Shown in pieces: positions 7,975 to 16,737 of a DNA stretch of 64,000 nt. The translations under genes and the position numbers were made by a program. Every line of letters starts with the position of its first letter. The stretch's first letter is position 1. The notes under the pieces are model-generated. The model was not told the DNA's origin. It saw nothing but the letters and a program-made list of their open reading frames with translations, and did not search any database. The stretch covers positions 1 to 64,000 of the forward strand of contig JAITGA010000006.1 in assembly GCA_031280955.1 (NCBI GenBank), read 5' to 3'. This stretch comes from Lachnospiraceae bacterium (lineage in GTDB: Bacteria; Bacillota; Clostridia; Lachnospirales; Lachnospiraceae).

Positions 7975-9665
7975 GATTTCATCCCATCTATTCCCCTTAA
8001 TAAAAACCAATTAATAAATACTAATGACCCTGTAGTAAATACTACACTGACCACCGCCATTGCCATCCCTGCGGAAACGCTACCCTGTTCGAACTCGCGC
8101 ATGATAAATGTGGATACGACTAAAGTGTTTGGTGGCGAAATGATGCTTGCCGCAACTAATTCACGGAATGATATGATAAAAGTCATCATCCAACCCACAA
8201 AAATCCCACGCAAAAGTAATGGTAAAGTTATACGACGAAAAATATAAGCAGGTTGACCACCAAATACTTTCCCCGCCCAAATAAGGCTTTCTCCAATTTG
8301 TGAATACGAAGAAACCACATATTGAACTGTGATGGGTAGAAATAGGGTAACAAAGGCAAGCACCATTATCCATATGCTGTTATACAAAGGAACTAAATGA
8401 AATATTGAGTTCCAAAAAATCATTATGCCAATGACAAGCACAATATTGGGTAGCATATCAGGCATCAGTCCCAAGACATGAAATATTTTACGTGAACGTG
8501 ATTTTGTATGATGTATGATTGTCGCAACAGCCGTGCCTAACATCGCACTAATCGTAGCTGCGAAAAACGCTAAAAATATGCTGTTTCTAAAAGCCTGTGA
8601 GGCTCTGGGATTGTCGACGAAAAGATTTATGTAATGATCGGTTGTGTAATTACCCGACATCATTCCAAAACCACGCAAGCGAATCAAGGAAGTTATAGCA
8701 ACAGCAAAATATGGAATCCCAACCGCGATAACAAGTAGTACGACTATATAAATCCATGCCGCTATTGTTTTACTACCCTTGAGTTTTACGTAGAGCGGCC
8801 TCGTACCTTTGCCTCCTACTAACGTGTAAGTACTCTTTGCTGTTACATGATTTTGAACAAACCAAACCATCATGCAAATCAAAATCAAAATACTGGAAAG
8901 GCTCGCAGCAGCTCCAAAGTTAATAGGTGAGATAGTGGCGTTATGATGTATTTCTGTAACAAAAACGGAAAAGCCTATTCTTTTGCCCAAGGTGGCAGGC
9001 GTTCCGTATTCGGATATTGCTCTAATGAACACCAGTAGTGCGCCAAGAGCATAATTTCCACCAATCAAAGGCAGGGTAACACGACGTAATCTGTAAAAAA
9101 ACTTACCACCAAAAACAGAAGCACTTTCCTCTAAACTAGCTCCGATATTTAACAGTGCATTTTTCATAATAGCAAGGATGAAAGGAAACAGATGCAAACT
9201 CATTATCAACACGATACCCCAAAATGAGAAAAACTTTTCAGATATTTCCCCTGTTGCCGGGAGCATCTGCTGAAAAAGCCCTCGCCGCTGTGTGAATAGA
9301 ATCCAACCCATCGAGGCTATGTATGGCGGTGTCATGAAGGGAATCATCAAGATGATGTCCAACCATTTCTTATTGGCAATTTGTGTGCGCACAGTTAAGA
9401 ATGCCAGAGGCATGGCAAGCAACGTAGAGCATATGACTACGGCAACACCCAACAACAGAGTGTTGGTGATTGTTTTGATGTTATTTGCATCCGTTACTGT
9501 TTTAATCAACAGAGAAAAGTCCAAGCTGCCATCAATGATTATAGCTCTCGTAAAAATAACGATTAAAGGTATGATTACAAACACAAGCAAAACCAGACAT
9601 ATGGGGAGCATCGCCCCATATGTCCGGAATTTCTTTGATAGACTATAGACTCGTAGCAGCGACAT
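7971..9665 (-). CDS. Fused ABC transporter permease (iron(III)/aminoethylphosphonate type)
   Basis: The 564-residue membrane protein contains two tandem permease halves with about twelve hydrophobic segments, as in FbpB-type permeases. Each half carries an EAA-loop for ATPase contact: EESASVFGGKFFYRLRRVTLP in the first, ESLIWAGKVFGGQPAYIFRRITLP in the second. The start overlaps the binding-protein stop by one base (TAATG) and the stop overlaps the hydrolase start (ATGA), so the three genes are translationally coupled. It moves the substrate brought by the lipoprotein across the membrane using the ATPase encoded at the operon front. Confidence 0.9.
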   Translation of the reverse strand: MSLLRVYSLSKKFRTYGAMLPICLVLLVFVIIPLIVIFTRAIIIDGSLDFSLLIKTVTDANNIKTITNTLLLGVAVVICSTLLAMPLAFLTVRTQIANKKWLDIILMIPFMTPPYIASMGWILFTQRRGLFQQMLPATGEISEKFFSFWGIVLIMSLHLFPFILAIMKNALLNIGASLEESASVFGGKFFYRLRRVTLPLIGGNYALGALLVFIRAISEYGTPATLGKRIGFSVFVTEIHHNATISPINFGAAASLSSILILICMMVWFVQNHVTAKSTYTLVGGKGTRPLYVKLKGSKTIAAWIYIVVLLVIAVGIPYFAVAITSLIRLRGFGMMSGNYTTDHYINLFVDNPRASQAFRNSIFLAFFAATISAMLGTAVATIIHHTKSRSRKIFHVLGLMPDMLPNIVLVIGIMIFWNSIFHLVPLYNSIWIMVLAFVTLFLPITVQYVVSSYSQIGESLIWAGKVFGGQPAYIFRRITLPLLLRGIFVGWMMTFIISFRELVAASIISPPNTLVVSTFIMREFEQGSVSAGMAMAVVSVVFTTGSLVFINWFLLRGIDGMKS

Positions 9666-10804
9666 TAATTAGTCCCCATTAACGCATTAAATCTTTGAGA
9701 TATCTCAGTTGAATGTTCCATCATCCAGTACCAGTCGGTGTTAAGGACGGTCATTTCGTTAAAGTTGGGTCTAGTTGTGCTTAATACATCACTTCGACCG
9801 GGAATCAAATGTACATCAGCAATCATTTGTTGCGCCTCATCGGTAAGCATATAATCTAAAAACGCTTTTGCATTTTCAAGATTGTTGCTTGTTTGCAAAA
9901 TCATTGCCGGGCGTGGGTTAACCACTGTACCTTCTGCGGGATAAAAGAAGTTGATTGGCTCTCCTCTGTTGATTGCAGCGTATGCGTTCCAATCTACTCC
10001 CGCAACCAAAATACTTCTCGCTCCTGTTATTACAGATTCTAATGCAGCGGCGTTAGCGCCAGGTACAATCATGCCGTACTCGGCCATTGTTTCCCATGTA
10101 GCCCAACCTTCGCTTTCTCCTTTGTCGAAAATAAAGCCGGAAAGGAAGTCACTTGCTGAACCAGACCTTTCGGGACAGGGGAAGGCAAGCTCGTCTCTAA
10201 AATCGTCGTCTGCCAGTTGCTCCCATGTAGTGCTATGAGTAGATGAGAGGTCAGGAATCATAAGAGTATTGTATACAACACCAACAGCAGACGCACTCAT
10301 GCCGAAAAGGGTATTTTGGGAATCAACCAATCCCGGATGTAACAATTCAGCACCGTTTGGGGTATGAGAGAGCAATTGACCGCCTGCTCTTAACGAAAGA
10401 CCATCTGACCATGATGCAAGAACGACGACGTCAGCAATAGGGTTCGCAGCTTCGGCTTCGAGCCTTGCTAGGATTTCGCCTGTTGTGCCGATAAATGTCC
10501 TTACTTCAACTCCGGTCAAGTCTGTGAATCCTTCTGCAAGCTTTTCAGCAAGTGCAGGAGGACTTGGCATATACACATACACAACACCTGTAAGTCCTTC
10601 AAACCTATTTGCTTCTGCCGGATCAGGATCTTCCGGAGTCTGATTAGGGGCGGGTGGTGTTGGAGCAGGAGTGGGTGCGACAGTTGCCGGCGGATCAGCC
10701 ACTGGTGGCGTTGTGGGAACTGATTCTTGTCCAATACAAGCCGTCAGTCCTGTTAGAAGCAGGGTAAAGACAAGGATTGCTGGTAATGACTTTTTGTTGC
10801 ACAT
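9665..10804 (-). CDS. Extracellular solute-binding lipoprotein, Fe3+/2-aminoethylphosphonate-type
   Basis: The 379-residue protein begins with a lipoprotein signal ending in the lipobox LTAC. A low-complexity Pro/Thr linker follows, then a periplasmic-binding fold of the AfuA/FbpA cluster (segments such as GVVYVYMPSP, ADVVVLASWSDG, NPRPAMILQTSNN and IPGRSDV near the end). The chosen ATG follows GGAGGA by seven bases; a TTG five codons earlier overlaps that site and is unlikely. The family includes both ferric-ion and 2-aminoethylphosphonate carriers, and sequence alone does not decide between them here. Confidence 0.85.
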   Translation of the reverse strand: MCNKKSLPAILVFTLLLTGLTACIGQESVPTTPPVADPPATVAPTPAPTPPAPNQTPEDPDPAEANRFEGLTGVVYVYMPSPPALAEKLAEGFTDLTGVEVRTFIGTTGEILARLEAEAANPIADVVVLASWSDGLSLRAGGQLLSHTPNGAELLHPGLVDSQNTLFGMSASAVGVVYNTLMIPDLSSTHSTTWEQLADDDFRDELAFPCPERSGSASDFLSGFIFDKGESEGWATWETMAEYGMIVPGANAAALESVITGARSILVAGVDWNAYAAINRGEPINFFYPAEGTVVNPRPAMILQTSNNLENAKAFLDYMLTDEAQQMIADVHLIPGRSDVLSTTRPNFNEMTVLNTDWYWMMEHSTEISQRFNALMGTN

Positions 10805-10835
10805 TTGATTTTCCTCCAAATCGTTTTTTTGTGTT

Positions 10836-11798
10836 TTATTGCACAGAAAAATTCAATATGTTCGCGTCTTTGACGTATACACATATTTCTTTTTCTGAAG
10901 GCCTTTGTGCTGATAATGCAAACCAACGTTTTTCGTCGCTTTCAAGGCAAAGTTCATAAACATTGCCTAAGAATTGAACCGATTGAACTAACATACGATA
11001 TTCGGCAGCTCCTTCAATATGAGTTAATGCTAAGGATTCAGGACGGAACATCTTGTCGTTTCCAATCCAATTAGAACGTCCTACAAAGTGTGCTACAAAA
11101 GAACTTGCAGGGTTGTGGTATATTCGTTCCGGGGAATCTTCCTGTTCTATCTTGCCTTTGTTCATAACCATGATTGTATCACTCATACTCATTGCCTCAA
11201 CTTGGTCATGTGTTACAAACACAGCAGTAATTTCCAGTTGATTTACCAGTATTTTAAGTTCGGTGCGCATTTCATTGCGTAAAATCGCATCTAGCGCAGA
11301 TAATGGCTCGTCAAATAAAATACACTTTGGTTCAATCACGATTGCACGAGCAAAGGCAACGCGCTGTTGTTGTCCCCCGGAAAGTTGGTGAGGATAACGC
11401 TCTTCGAACCCTTCGAGGCGGACAGCATGTAATGCGTTAGCGATGCGCTGTTTGAGATTAGTGGTTTGCTTTCGTGCCCGAAGTCCAAAAGCCACATTTT
11501 CATAAACATTCATATGTGGCCAAAGAGCAAAGTCTTGAAAGACAAATCCAAGTCCTCTTTGGTCTGGCGAAAGGTTTATATGCCGATTTGCAGAAAACAC
11601 ACATTCATCATCAAACCACACTTCGCCGGAGTCAGGCGTTTCCAATCCCGAAATCATCCGCAACAATGTAGTTTTACCACAACCAGACGGTCCCAATAAA
11701 GTTGTTACTTTTCCGCTTTCAAATTTGATTTCATCGGCTTGTTCAATAACAACCGTTGAACCAAACGTTTTCTGAACATTTCTAAGCGTAATTTTCAT
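10836..11798 (-). CDS. ABC transporter ATP-binding protein (PotA/FbpC-like)
   Basis: The 320-residue ATPase has Walker [10 protein letters not shown] at 36-44, Q-loop FVFQDF near 86-91, signature LSGGQQQR at 139-146, and Walker B with CILFDEP at 159-165. The H-loop is FVTHDQVEA, and a C-terminal TOBE-like segment of about 100 residues follows. It is the first gene of the operon with the binding lipoprotein (31-bp gap), permease and metallo-hydrolase. The upstream ribosome site is weak (GGTGG). Confidence 0.9.
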   Translation of the reverse strand: MKITLRNVQKTFGSTVVIEQADEIKFESGKVTTLLGPSGCGKTTLLRMISGLETPDSGEVWFDDECVFSANRHINLSPDQRGLGFVFQDFALWPHMNVYENVAFGLRARKQTTNLKQRIANALHAVRLEGFEERYPHQLSGGQQQRVAFARAIVIEPKCILFDEPLSALDAILRNEMRTELKILVNQLEITAVFVTHDQVEAMSMSDTIMVMNKGKIEQEDSPERIYHNPASSFVAHFVGRSNWIGNDKMFRPESLALTHIEGAAEYRMLVQSVQFLGNVYELCLESDEKRWFALSAQRPSEKEICVYVKDANILNFSVQ

Positions 11799-11941
11799 TT
11801 CCCAATAACCACCCTACGTGTTTGCTTCTAATCGTTTTCAACACATCAGCTTTGAAACCGATAATACATGGCATACCAAATCCGAACCACCATACTAATG
11901 TAAAATTTTCGAATAAGTTACGTAAAGTGGTCAGCAATATT

Positions 11942-12013
11942 CTCAGAGAAAACTTCCTGAGAAAACTTCCCTGATGAAAATTTCCCTGAGAAGTTTACTC
12001 TGAGAAATCTTCT
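11942..12013. repeat. Five imperfect 14-15-bp tandem repeats between divergent operons
   Basis: Units of the form CTGAGAAAACTTCC start at about 11942, 11957, 11971, 11986 and 12000, differing by a few bases. They lie in the 271-bp region between the divergent ABC operon (- strand) and the nfeD gene (+ strand), ending about 56 bp before the nfeD start. They may bind a regulator or be a slippage product. No convincing -35/-10 pair for either direction was found. Confidence 0.6.
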
Positions 12014-12069
12014 CTTCCCATCTTTCTTGACTTATGATAAAATAAAGACACAAAAGGAGGGTTTGCGCT

Positions 12070-12540
12070 ATGGATGGACTGGCAGTCTTTTGGTTGATTC
12101 TGTTCGTTTTGCTGGTTTTGTTTGAGTTAGTAACGATGGGGCTTTCAACGGTATGGTTTGCCGGCGGTGCATTAGTTGCCACGGTGGCGGCAGTTTTTGA
12201 CGCTCCGATATGGTTACAGGTAGTTTTATTCTTGACCGTATCGATATTGCTACTCTACTTTACCCGCCCCCTTGCCGTAAAGCACTTCAACCGTGACCGC
12301 ACCAAGACCAATGTTGAGGGCTATATCGGACGTGATGTCATAGTAATCAGCGAAATAGACAATCTTCAAGGTATCGGTCAGGTTAATATGGGCGGGCAGG
12401 AGTGGTCGGCACGAACATTAAAGGAAGGTATTACTTTGCCGGTAGGAGCAGTTGGCGTTGTCAGATGTGTTGATGGGGTCAAGTTGATTATCGAAGAAAA
12501 GATAACAGAACCAAGGGAAGAAGAGGAAATACCGGAGTAA
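12070..12540 (+). CDS. NfeD-like membrane protein
   Basis: The 156-residue protein has two to three N-terminal membrane helices (about residues 5-75, including VFWLILFVLLVLFELVTMG). A small soluble OB-like domain follows, carrying the GYIGRDVIV and IGQVNMGGQEWSA motifs typical of short NfeD proteins. AAAGGAGGG precedes the ATG. The SPFH protein gene follows after 34 bp. NfeD and SPFH proteins are encoded together in many bacteria and form membrane microdomain complexes. Confidence 0.85.
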   Translation: MDGLAVFWLILFVLLVLFELVTMGLSTVWFAGGALVATVAAVFDAPIWLQVVLFLTVSILLLYFTRPLAVKHFNRDRTKTNVEGYIGRDVIVISEIDNLQGIGQVNMGGQEWSARTLKEGITLPVGAVGVVRCVDGVKLIIEEKITEPREEEEIPE

Positions 12541-12574
12541 ATAGCGTGTAGTTAGCATTGGAAAGGAAGTGCAT

Positions 12575-13498
12575 ATGCCCGGACTAACAGCATTTATTAT
12601 CATTACATTATTTGTCATTTGGATTTTATCCACCTGTATCAAAATCGTACCACAAGCCAACTCGTTCGTCGTCGAGCGTTTAGGCGCATTTCAATCAGCA
12701 TGGTCTGTCGGTCTTCATTTTAAGATTCCCATCATTGACCGGATCGCCAAGCGGGTCAACTTGAAAGAGCAAGTTGGAGATTTCCCGCCACAGCCGGTTA
12801 TTACCAAGGATAATGTCAAAATGGGGATTGATACAGTTGTCTTTTATCAGATTACCGACCCGAAACTCTTTGCCTATGGTGTGGAAAATCCGATCATGGC
12901 AATTGAGAATTTGACAGCCACGACTCTTCGTAATATCATCGGTGACTTGGAGCTTGATGAATGTCTGACCTCTCGTGAAACCATCAATACCAAAATGCGA
13001 GCATCACTTGACCTTGCCACAGACCCGTGGGGAATCAAGATAAACCGTGTTGAGTTAAAGAACATTTCCCCGCCTGCAGAAATCCAGAATGCGATGGAAA
13101 AGCAGATGAAAGCTGAACGTGAACGTCGTGAAGCCGTCACTCGCGCCGAGGGTGAAAAGCGCGCCAACGTTACCGTGGCAGAGGGCAAAAAAGCGGCAGC
13201 TATTCTTGAAGCGGAAGCGGCCAAGGAATCAGCCATTTTGCGTGCTGAAGCGGAAAAAGAAAAGCGTATCCGTGAAGCCGAGGGTGAGGCAGAGGCAATC
13301 AGAAAAGTCCAACAAGCTACTGCTGATGGCATCAAGATGATACGTGAAGCAGGAGCTGACGAAGCGGTTCTCAAAATCAAGAGCCTTGAAGCTTTTGAAA
13401 AAGCCGCTGACGGCAAAGCGACCAAAATTATTATCCCTTCAGAGATACAAGGACTGGCAGGACTTGCCGCCACGCTCAAAGAGACATTTACGGTATAG
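12575..13498 (+). CDS. SPFH/band 7 family protein (stomatin/QmcA-like)
   Basis: The 307-residue protein has an N-terminal membrane helix (about residues 3-22). The SPFH domain follows (QANSFVVERLGAFQSAW, TVVFYQITDPKLFAYGVENP, LDLATDPWGIKINRVELKNI). A long charged Ala/Glu coiled coil from about 170 to 255 carries repeated EAEAAKES and AEGEAEAI patterns. I chose the ATG with AAAGGAAG upstream over a GTG two codons earlier. It forms an operon with nfeD and probably scaffolds a membrane microdomain complex. Confidence 0.9.
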   Translation: MPGLTAFIIITLFVIWILSTCIKIVPQANSFVVERLGAFQSAWSVGLHFKIPIIDRIAKRVNLKEQVGDFPPQPVITKDNVKMGIDTVVFYQITDPKLFAYGVENPIMAIENLTATTLRNIIGDLELDECLTSRETINTKMRASLDLATDPWGIKINRVELKNISPPAEIQNAMEKQMKAERERREAVTRAEGEKRANVTVAEGKKAAAILEAEAAKESAILRAEAEKEKRIREAEGEAEAIRKVQQATADGIKMIREAGADEAVLKIKSLEAFEKAADGKATKIIIPSEIQGLAGLAATLKETFTV

Positions 13499-13521
13499 CA
13501 TATTTGTTGGAGTAATATGTG

Positions 13522-13553
13522 AGAAGAATGTCGCGCAACCGCGACATTCTTCT
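13522..13553 (+). terminator. Strong hairpin after the SPFH gene
   Basis: A perfect 14-bp stem (AGAAGAATGTCGCG with its complement) and CAAC loop lies between the SPFH stop and argF. The trailing sequence is tctatatt without a clear U-run, so it may terminate, attenuate or stabilise the upstream mRNA. Confidence 0.55.
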
Positions 13554-13575
13554 ATATTAGAAAAGGAAGCCATTG

Positions 13576-14559
13576 ATGAATCTAAAAGGTCGTCACTTTT
13601 TGAAATTACTGGATTTCTCCACGGCAGAAATCGAATATTTGGTAACTCTTGCCGCAGAACTCAAAGAAATGAAACAGCAGCGTATATTTTCCGATCAACA
13701 TCGGGGAAAGAACATAGTGTTGATTTTTGAGAAAGCCAGTACCCGGACACGATGTGCATTTGAAGTCGCTGCCAATGACCTAGGGATGCACACCACCTAT
13801 CTCGACCCCTCTAGCTCGCAGTTTGGCACGAAAGAAAGCGTTGCCGATACGGCACGGGTGCTAAGCGGGATTTATGATGGTATTGAGTACCGTGGTTATG
13901 GGCAAGACTTGATCGAAGAACTGGCGGCTTACTCCAGCGTTCCTGTTTGGAACGGTTTGACAAATGAGTTCCATCCCACGCAAATGTTGGCAGACTTGCT
14001 GACGATACGTGAGCAGTTCGGGCGGATAAAAGGAATACGCCTGACATATATGGGCGATGCTCGCTATAATATGGGGAACTCATTGATGGTAGCTTCCGCC
14101 AAAATGGGAATACACTTTACCGCTTGTACCAACGCTGAGTATTTCCCTGATGATGAGCTTGTCAAAAAGTGTCGTGAGATTGCAGTTTACAGCGGCGGCA
14201 GTATCACCCTTACCGAAGACATTGTCGCCGGGACAGCGGGAGCAGATGTCCTCTATACCGATGTCTGGGTATCGATGGGTGAAGATGCCTCAGTTTGGAA
14301 AAAGAGGATTGAAGACTTGCGCCCATATCAAGTCAATAGTGATGTGATGGCAAATGCGAGCAGCGAAGCTATTTTCATGCATTGTCTTCCCTCGTTTCAT
14401 GATACCAAAACAGTAATAGGAAGAGATGTATTTGAAAAATTCGGTCTTGCAGAGATGGAAGTGACCGATGATGTCTTTGAGTCGGCACAGTCAGTTGTCT
14501 TCCGTCAAGCCGAAAACCGGATGCACACCATCAAGGCAGTAATGATGGCGACTCTCTAG
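13576..14559 (+). CDS. argF: Ornithine carbamoyltransferase
   Basis: The 327-residue protein shows the complete signature set: carbamoyl-phosphate site STRTR at 55-59, HPTQ at 133-136, and the ornithine-site loop with HCLP at 269-272. It makes citrulline from ornithine and carbamoyl phosphate in arginine biosynthesis, or runs in reverse in arginine catabolism. No arginine genes lie next to it, so direction cannot be judged. The ATG follows AAAGGAAG by 7 bases; a TTG one codon earlier is a poor alternative. It leads a + strand run with a DUF6145-like gene, coaX and dus. Confidence 0.93.
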   Translation: MNLKGRHFLKLLDFSTAEIEYLVTLAAELKEMKQQRIFSDQHRGKNIVLIFEKASTRTRCAFEVAANDLGMHTTYLDPSSSQFGTKESVADTARVLSGIYDGIEYRGYGQDLIEELAAYSSVPVWNGLTNEFHPTQMLADLLTIREQFGRIKGIRLTYMGDARYNMGNSLMVASAKMGIHFTACTNAEYFPDDELVKKCREIAVYSGGSITLTEDIVAGTAGADVLYTDVWVSMGEDASVWKKRIEDLRPYQVNSDVMANASSEAIFMHCLPSFHDTKTVIGRDVFEKFGLAEMEVTDDVFESAQSVVFRQAENRMHTIKAVMMATL

Positions 14560-14570
14560 CGAGTGAAAAT

Positions 14571-14921
14571 ATGACTACGAACAATCGGGAACATATTATC
14601 CTCTGCGGCGCAAGTGCTTATGATATGAAGTATTACTTCAATGAGGACTTTGGCGACCTGCCCATTGCTGTGCGTGAGGAATTGCGGATTTTGTGCGTGT
14701 TGTTCACGGAAGAGACTGGCGGTGTATTCCTGATTGGCTTTGATGAAGAGGGTTCTGTGCTACTAAAAACAGAGCATGAAGAAAGCGACATTTATTATGA
14801 TACGATATCCAGCGGTTTGATGATTCAAGAAATCCGCGGCAAGAAGAAGGATTTGTTTACGTCGCTAGAGCTTTACTATCGTGTTTTCATGGAGGAGGGA
14901 TATCATGATACTGGCAATTGA
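14571..14921 (+). CDS. DUF6145-like conserved protein of unknown function
   Basis: The 116-residue soluble protein starts [19 protein letters not shown] and has a second conserved-looking block, [23 protein letters not shown] recall this pattern from DUF6145 proteins of Lachnospiraceae and relatives, but a profile search is needed. No membrane segment or catalytic motif is visible. It starts 11 bp after argF and overlaps coaX by 17 bp, so it is in the same operon. The ribosome site is weak. Confidence 0.65.
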   Translation: MTTNNREHIILCGASAYDMKYYFNEDFGDLPIAVREELRILCVLFTEETGGVFLIGFDEEGSVLLKTEHEESDIYYDTISSGLMIQEIRGKKKDLFTSLELYYRVFMEEGYHDTGN

Positions 14922-15681
14922 TGTTGGCAACACCAATATTGTCTGTGGAGTGTGGGCTTCGTCTGATGAGCTTCGCACCACTTTTCGCCTGACGACCAAA
15001 CAGGCACGGACATCGGATGAATTGGGGATGGCTTTCTCTGATCTGCTTCACATCAATCAAATTGATAAAAGCAAAATCACAGGAGCTATCGTCGCCAGTG
15101 TCGTACCGGGGATTATGCACTCGCTGATGAGGTCTATCAGTCGCTATGTCGGGGTCACACCATTGGTCGTTGGTCCGGGTATCAAAACAGGACTCAAAAT
15201 CGTTACGGAAAATCCCCGTGAAATTGGGGCTGACCGTATCGTGGATGCGGTAGCAGGATATGAACTCTACGGCGGGCCGATACTTGTCATCGACTTTGGG
15301 ACGGCAACCACTTATGACTTGGTGACAGCTGACGGCTCTTTTGCTGCCGGGATTACTGCTCCGGGGATACGCCTTTCGGCAAATGCTTTGTGGGAGGGAA
15401 CGGCTAAACTTCCTGAGGTCGAAATCAAGAAACCACCCTCAATTCTTGCCCAAGAGACGATTTCCAGTATTCAAGCAGGGTTGGTTTATGGGCAAATCGG
15501 TCAGACCGAATACATTATCCAACAAGTAAAAAAAGAAACAGGCTATGATGATTTGAAGGTCGTTGCCACAGGCGGTATCGGGCGTATTATTGCCGAAGAA
15601 TGTACTGCCATCGAGGTATATGACCGTCATTTGACTCTGGCAGGACTGCGGATTATTTATAACAAGAACCGTGTGACATAA
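14905..15681 (+). CDS. coaX: Type III pantothenate kinase
   Basis: The 258-residue protein has the ASKHA-fold signature DVGNTNIV at its N-terminus, [15 protein letters not shown] in the middle, the phosphate-binding DFGTATTYD, and the late ATGGIGRII motif. The length is normal for CoaX. It phosphorylates pantothenate, the first step of CoA synthesis, and is not feedback-inhibited by CoA in known cases. I chose the ATG with GGAGGAGGG upstream; an in-frame GTG eight codons earlier lacks a site. It overlaps the preceding gene, and its stop shares bases with the dus start (TAATG). Confidence 0.95.
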   Translation: MILAIDVGNTNIVCGVWASSDELRTTFRLTTKQARTSDELGMAFSDLLHINQIDKSKITGAIVASVVPGIMHSLMRSISRYVGVTPLVVGPGIKTGLKIVTENPREIGADRIVDAVAGYELYGGPILVIDFGTATTYDLVTADGSFAAGITAPGIRLSANALWEGTAKLPEVEIKKPPSILAQETISSIQAGLVYGQIGQTEYIIQQVKKETGYDDLKVVATGGIGRIIAEECTAIEVYDRHLTLAGLRIIYNKNRVT

Positions 15682-16718
15682 TGGAATCAATATCAGGTTT
15701 TCAAATTGCCAATACTATAATTCCGAACAAGGTCGTTCTCGCACCAATGGCAGGGGTCACGGATTTTACTTTTCGTCTTCTTTGCCGTGAAATGGGTGCA
15801 GGGCTTACATATATGGAGATGATTAGTGCCAAGGCGATACTCCATGACAGCAAAAAGACGTTTGCCTTGATGGAGACCTCATCGGGGGAGCATCCGATTT
15901 CGCTACAGCTGTTTGGTTCTGATGCCGATATCATCAGTCGAGCGGCGGCAATGATTGATAACCAGACATATGATTTCCTCGATATCAACATGGGTTGCCC
16001 GGCTCCCAAAATCGTCAACAACGGCGAAGGGGCGGCGCTCATGAAAGACCCAAGGCTAGTAGGGCAAATCATAAAGAAGACGGTAATGGCGACAAAGAAG
16101 CCGGTGACGGTAAAGTTGCGAGCAGGGTTTGCCGCCGAGGAAATAAATGCCGTAGAAATCGCGCAGATTGCCGAACAATCAGGGGCAGCAGCGATAGCTA
16201 TTCATGGCAGAAGCCGTGATCAGTTCTATTCCGGTCATGCGGATTGGGATATCATCGCCGCTGTAAAGGAAAGCGTCAGTATCCCTGTCATTGGCAACGG
16301 CGACGTGGTAAACGGCAAAACTGCTGCCGCAATGCTCACACATACCGGTTGCGATGCGGTGATGGTCGGTCGTGCCGCCAGAGGGAATCCGTGGGTGTTT
16401 CGGGAGATAAGCGGGTATTTGCAGGGAAAAGAGGGTGTGACGAACACAAACACATTGACCAGCTCGGTCAACACACACCCGAATACAATAGAAACTACAG
16501 CAACCAAAATCACGGTAAATGATATCGCCGCCATGATACGCCGCCATTATGAAGAGATGGAGAAGCGAAAGGGTGAATATACTTCTCTGCGGGAAATGCG
16601 AAAACACATCGCATGGTATATAGTGGGAGTTCCCCGTGCCGCCGCACTTCGCCGTCAAGCGGTTTGCATTGATTCAAAAGCAAAGTTGGAAGAGTTCCTG
16701 GAGCAACTAATAACATGA
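15681..16718 (+). CDS. dusB: tRNA-dihydrouridine synthase (DusB-like)
   Basis: The 345-residue flavoprotein begins with the FMN-binding LAPMAGVTDFTFR segment. It has the catalytic-cysteine motif INMGCPAPKIV (Cys106), the AIHGRSRDQFYSG motif and the GNGDV and MVGRAARGNPW phosphate-binding segments. It reduces uridines in the tRNA D-loop. It starts within the coaX stop (TAATG), a gene order seen in several Clostridia. An insertion rich in Asn and Thr (about residues 252-275) is unusual. Confidence 0.9.
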   Translation: MESISGFQIANTIIPNKVVLAPMAGVTDFTFRLLCREMGAGLTYMEMISAKAILHDSKKTFALMETSSGEHPISLQLFGSDADIISRAAAMIDNQTYDFLDINMGCPAPKIVNNGEGAALMKDPRLVGQIIKKTVMATKKPVTVKLRAGFAAEEINAVEIAQIAEQSGAAAIAIHGRSRDQFYSGHADWDIIAAVKESVSIPVIGNGDVVNGKTAAAMLTHTGCDAVMVGRAARGNPWVFREISGYLQGKEGVTNTNTLTSSVNTHPNTIETTATKITVNDIAAMIRRHYEEMEKRKGEYTSLREMRKHIAWYIVGVPRAAALRRQAVCIDSKAKLEEFLEQLIT

Positions 16719-16737
16719 ACATGAAAAGGAGAACCCC

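Noticed and set aside
12874-13479. Long minus-strand frame opposite the SPFH gene (201 codons)
   Set aside because: Serine/alanine-rich shadow of the Ala/Glu coiled-coil coding strand; no homology or start signal.
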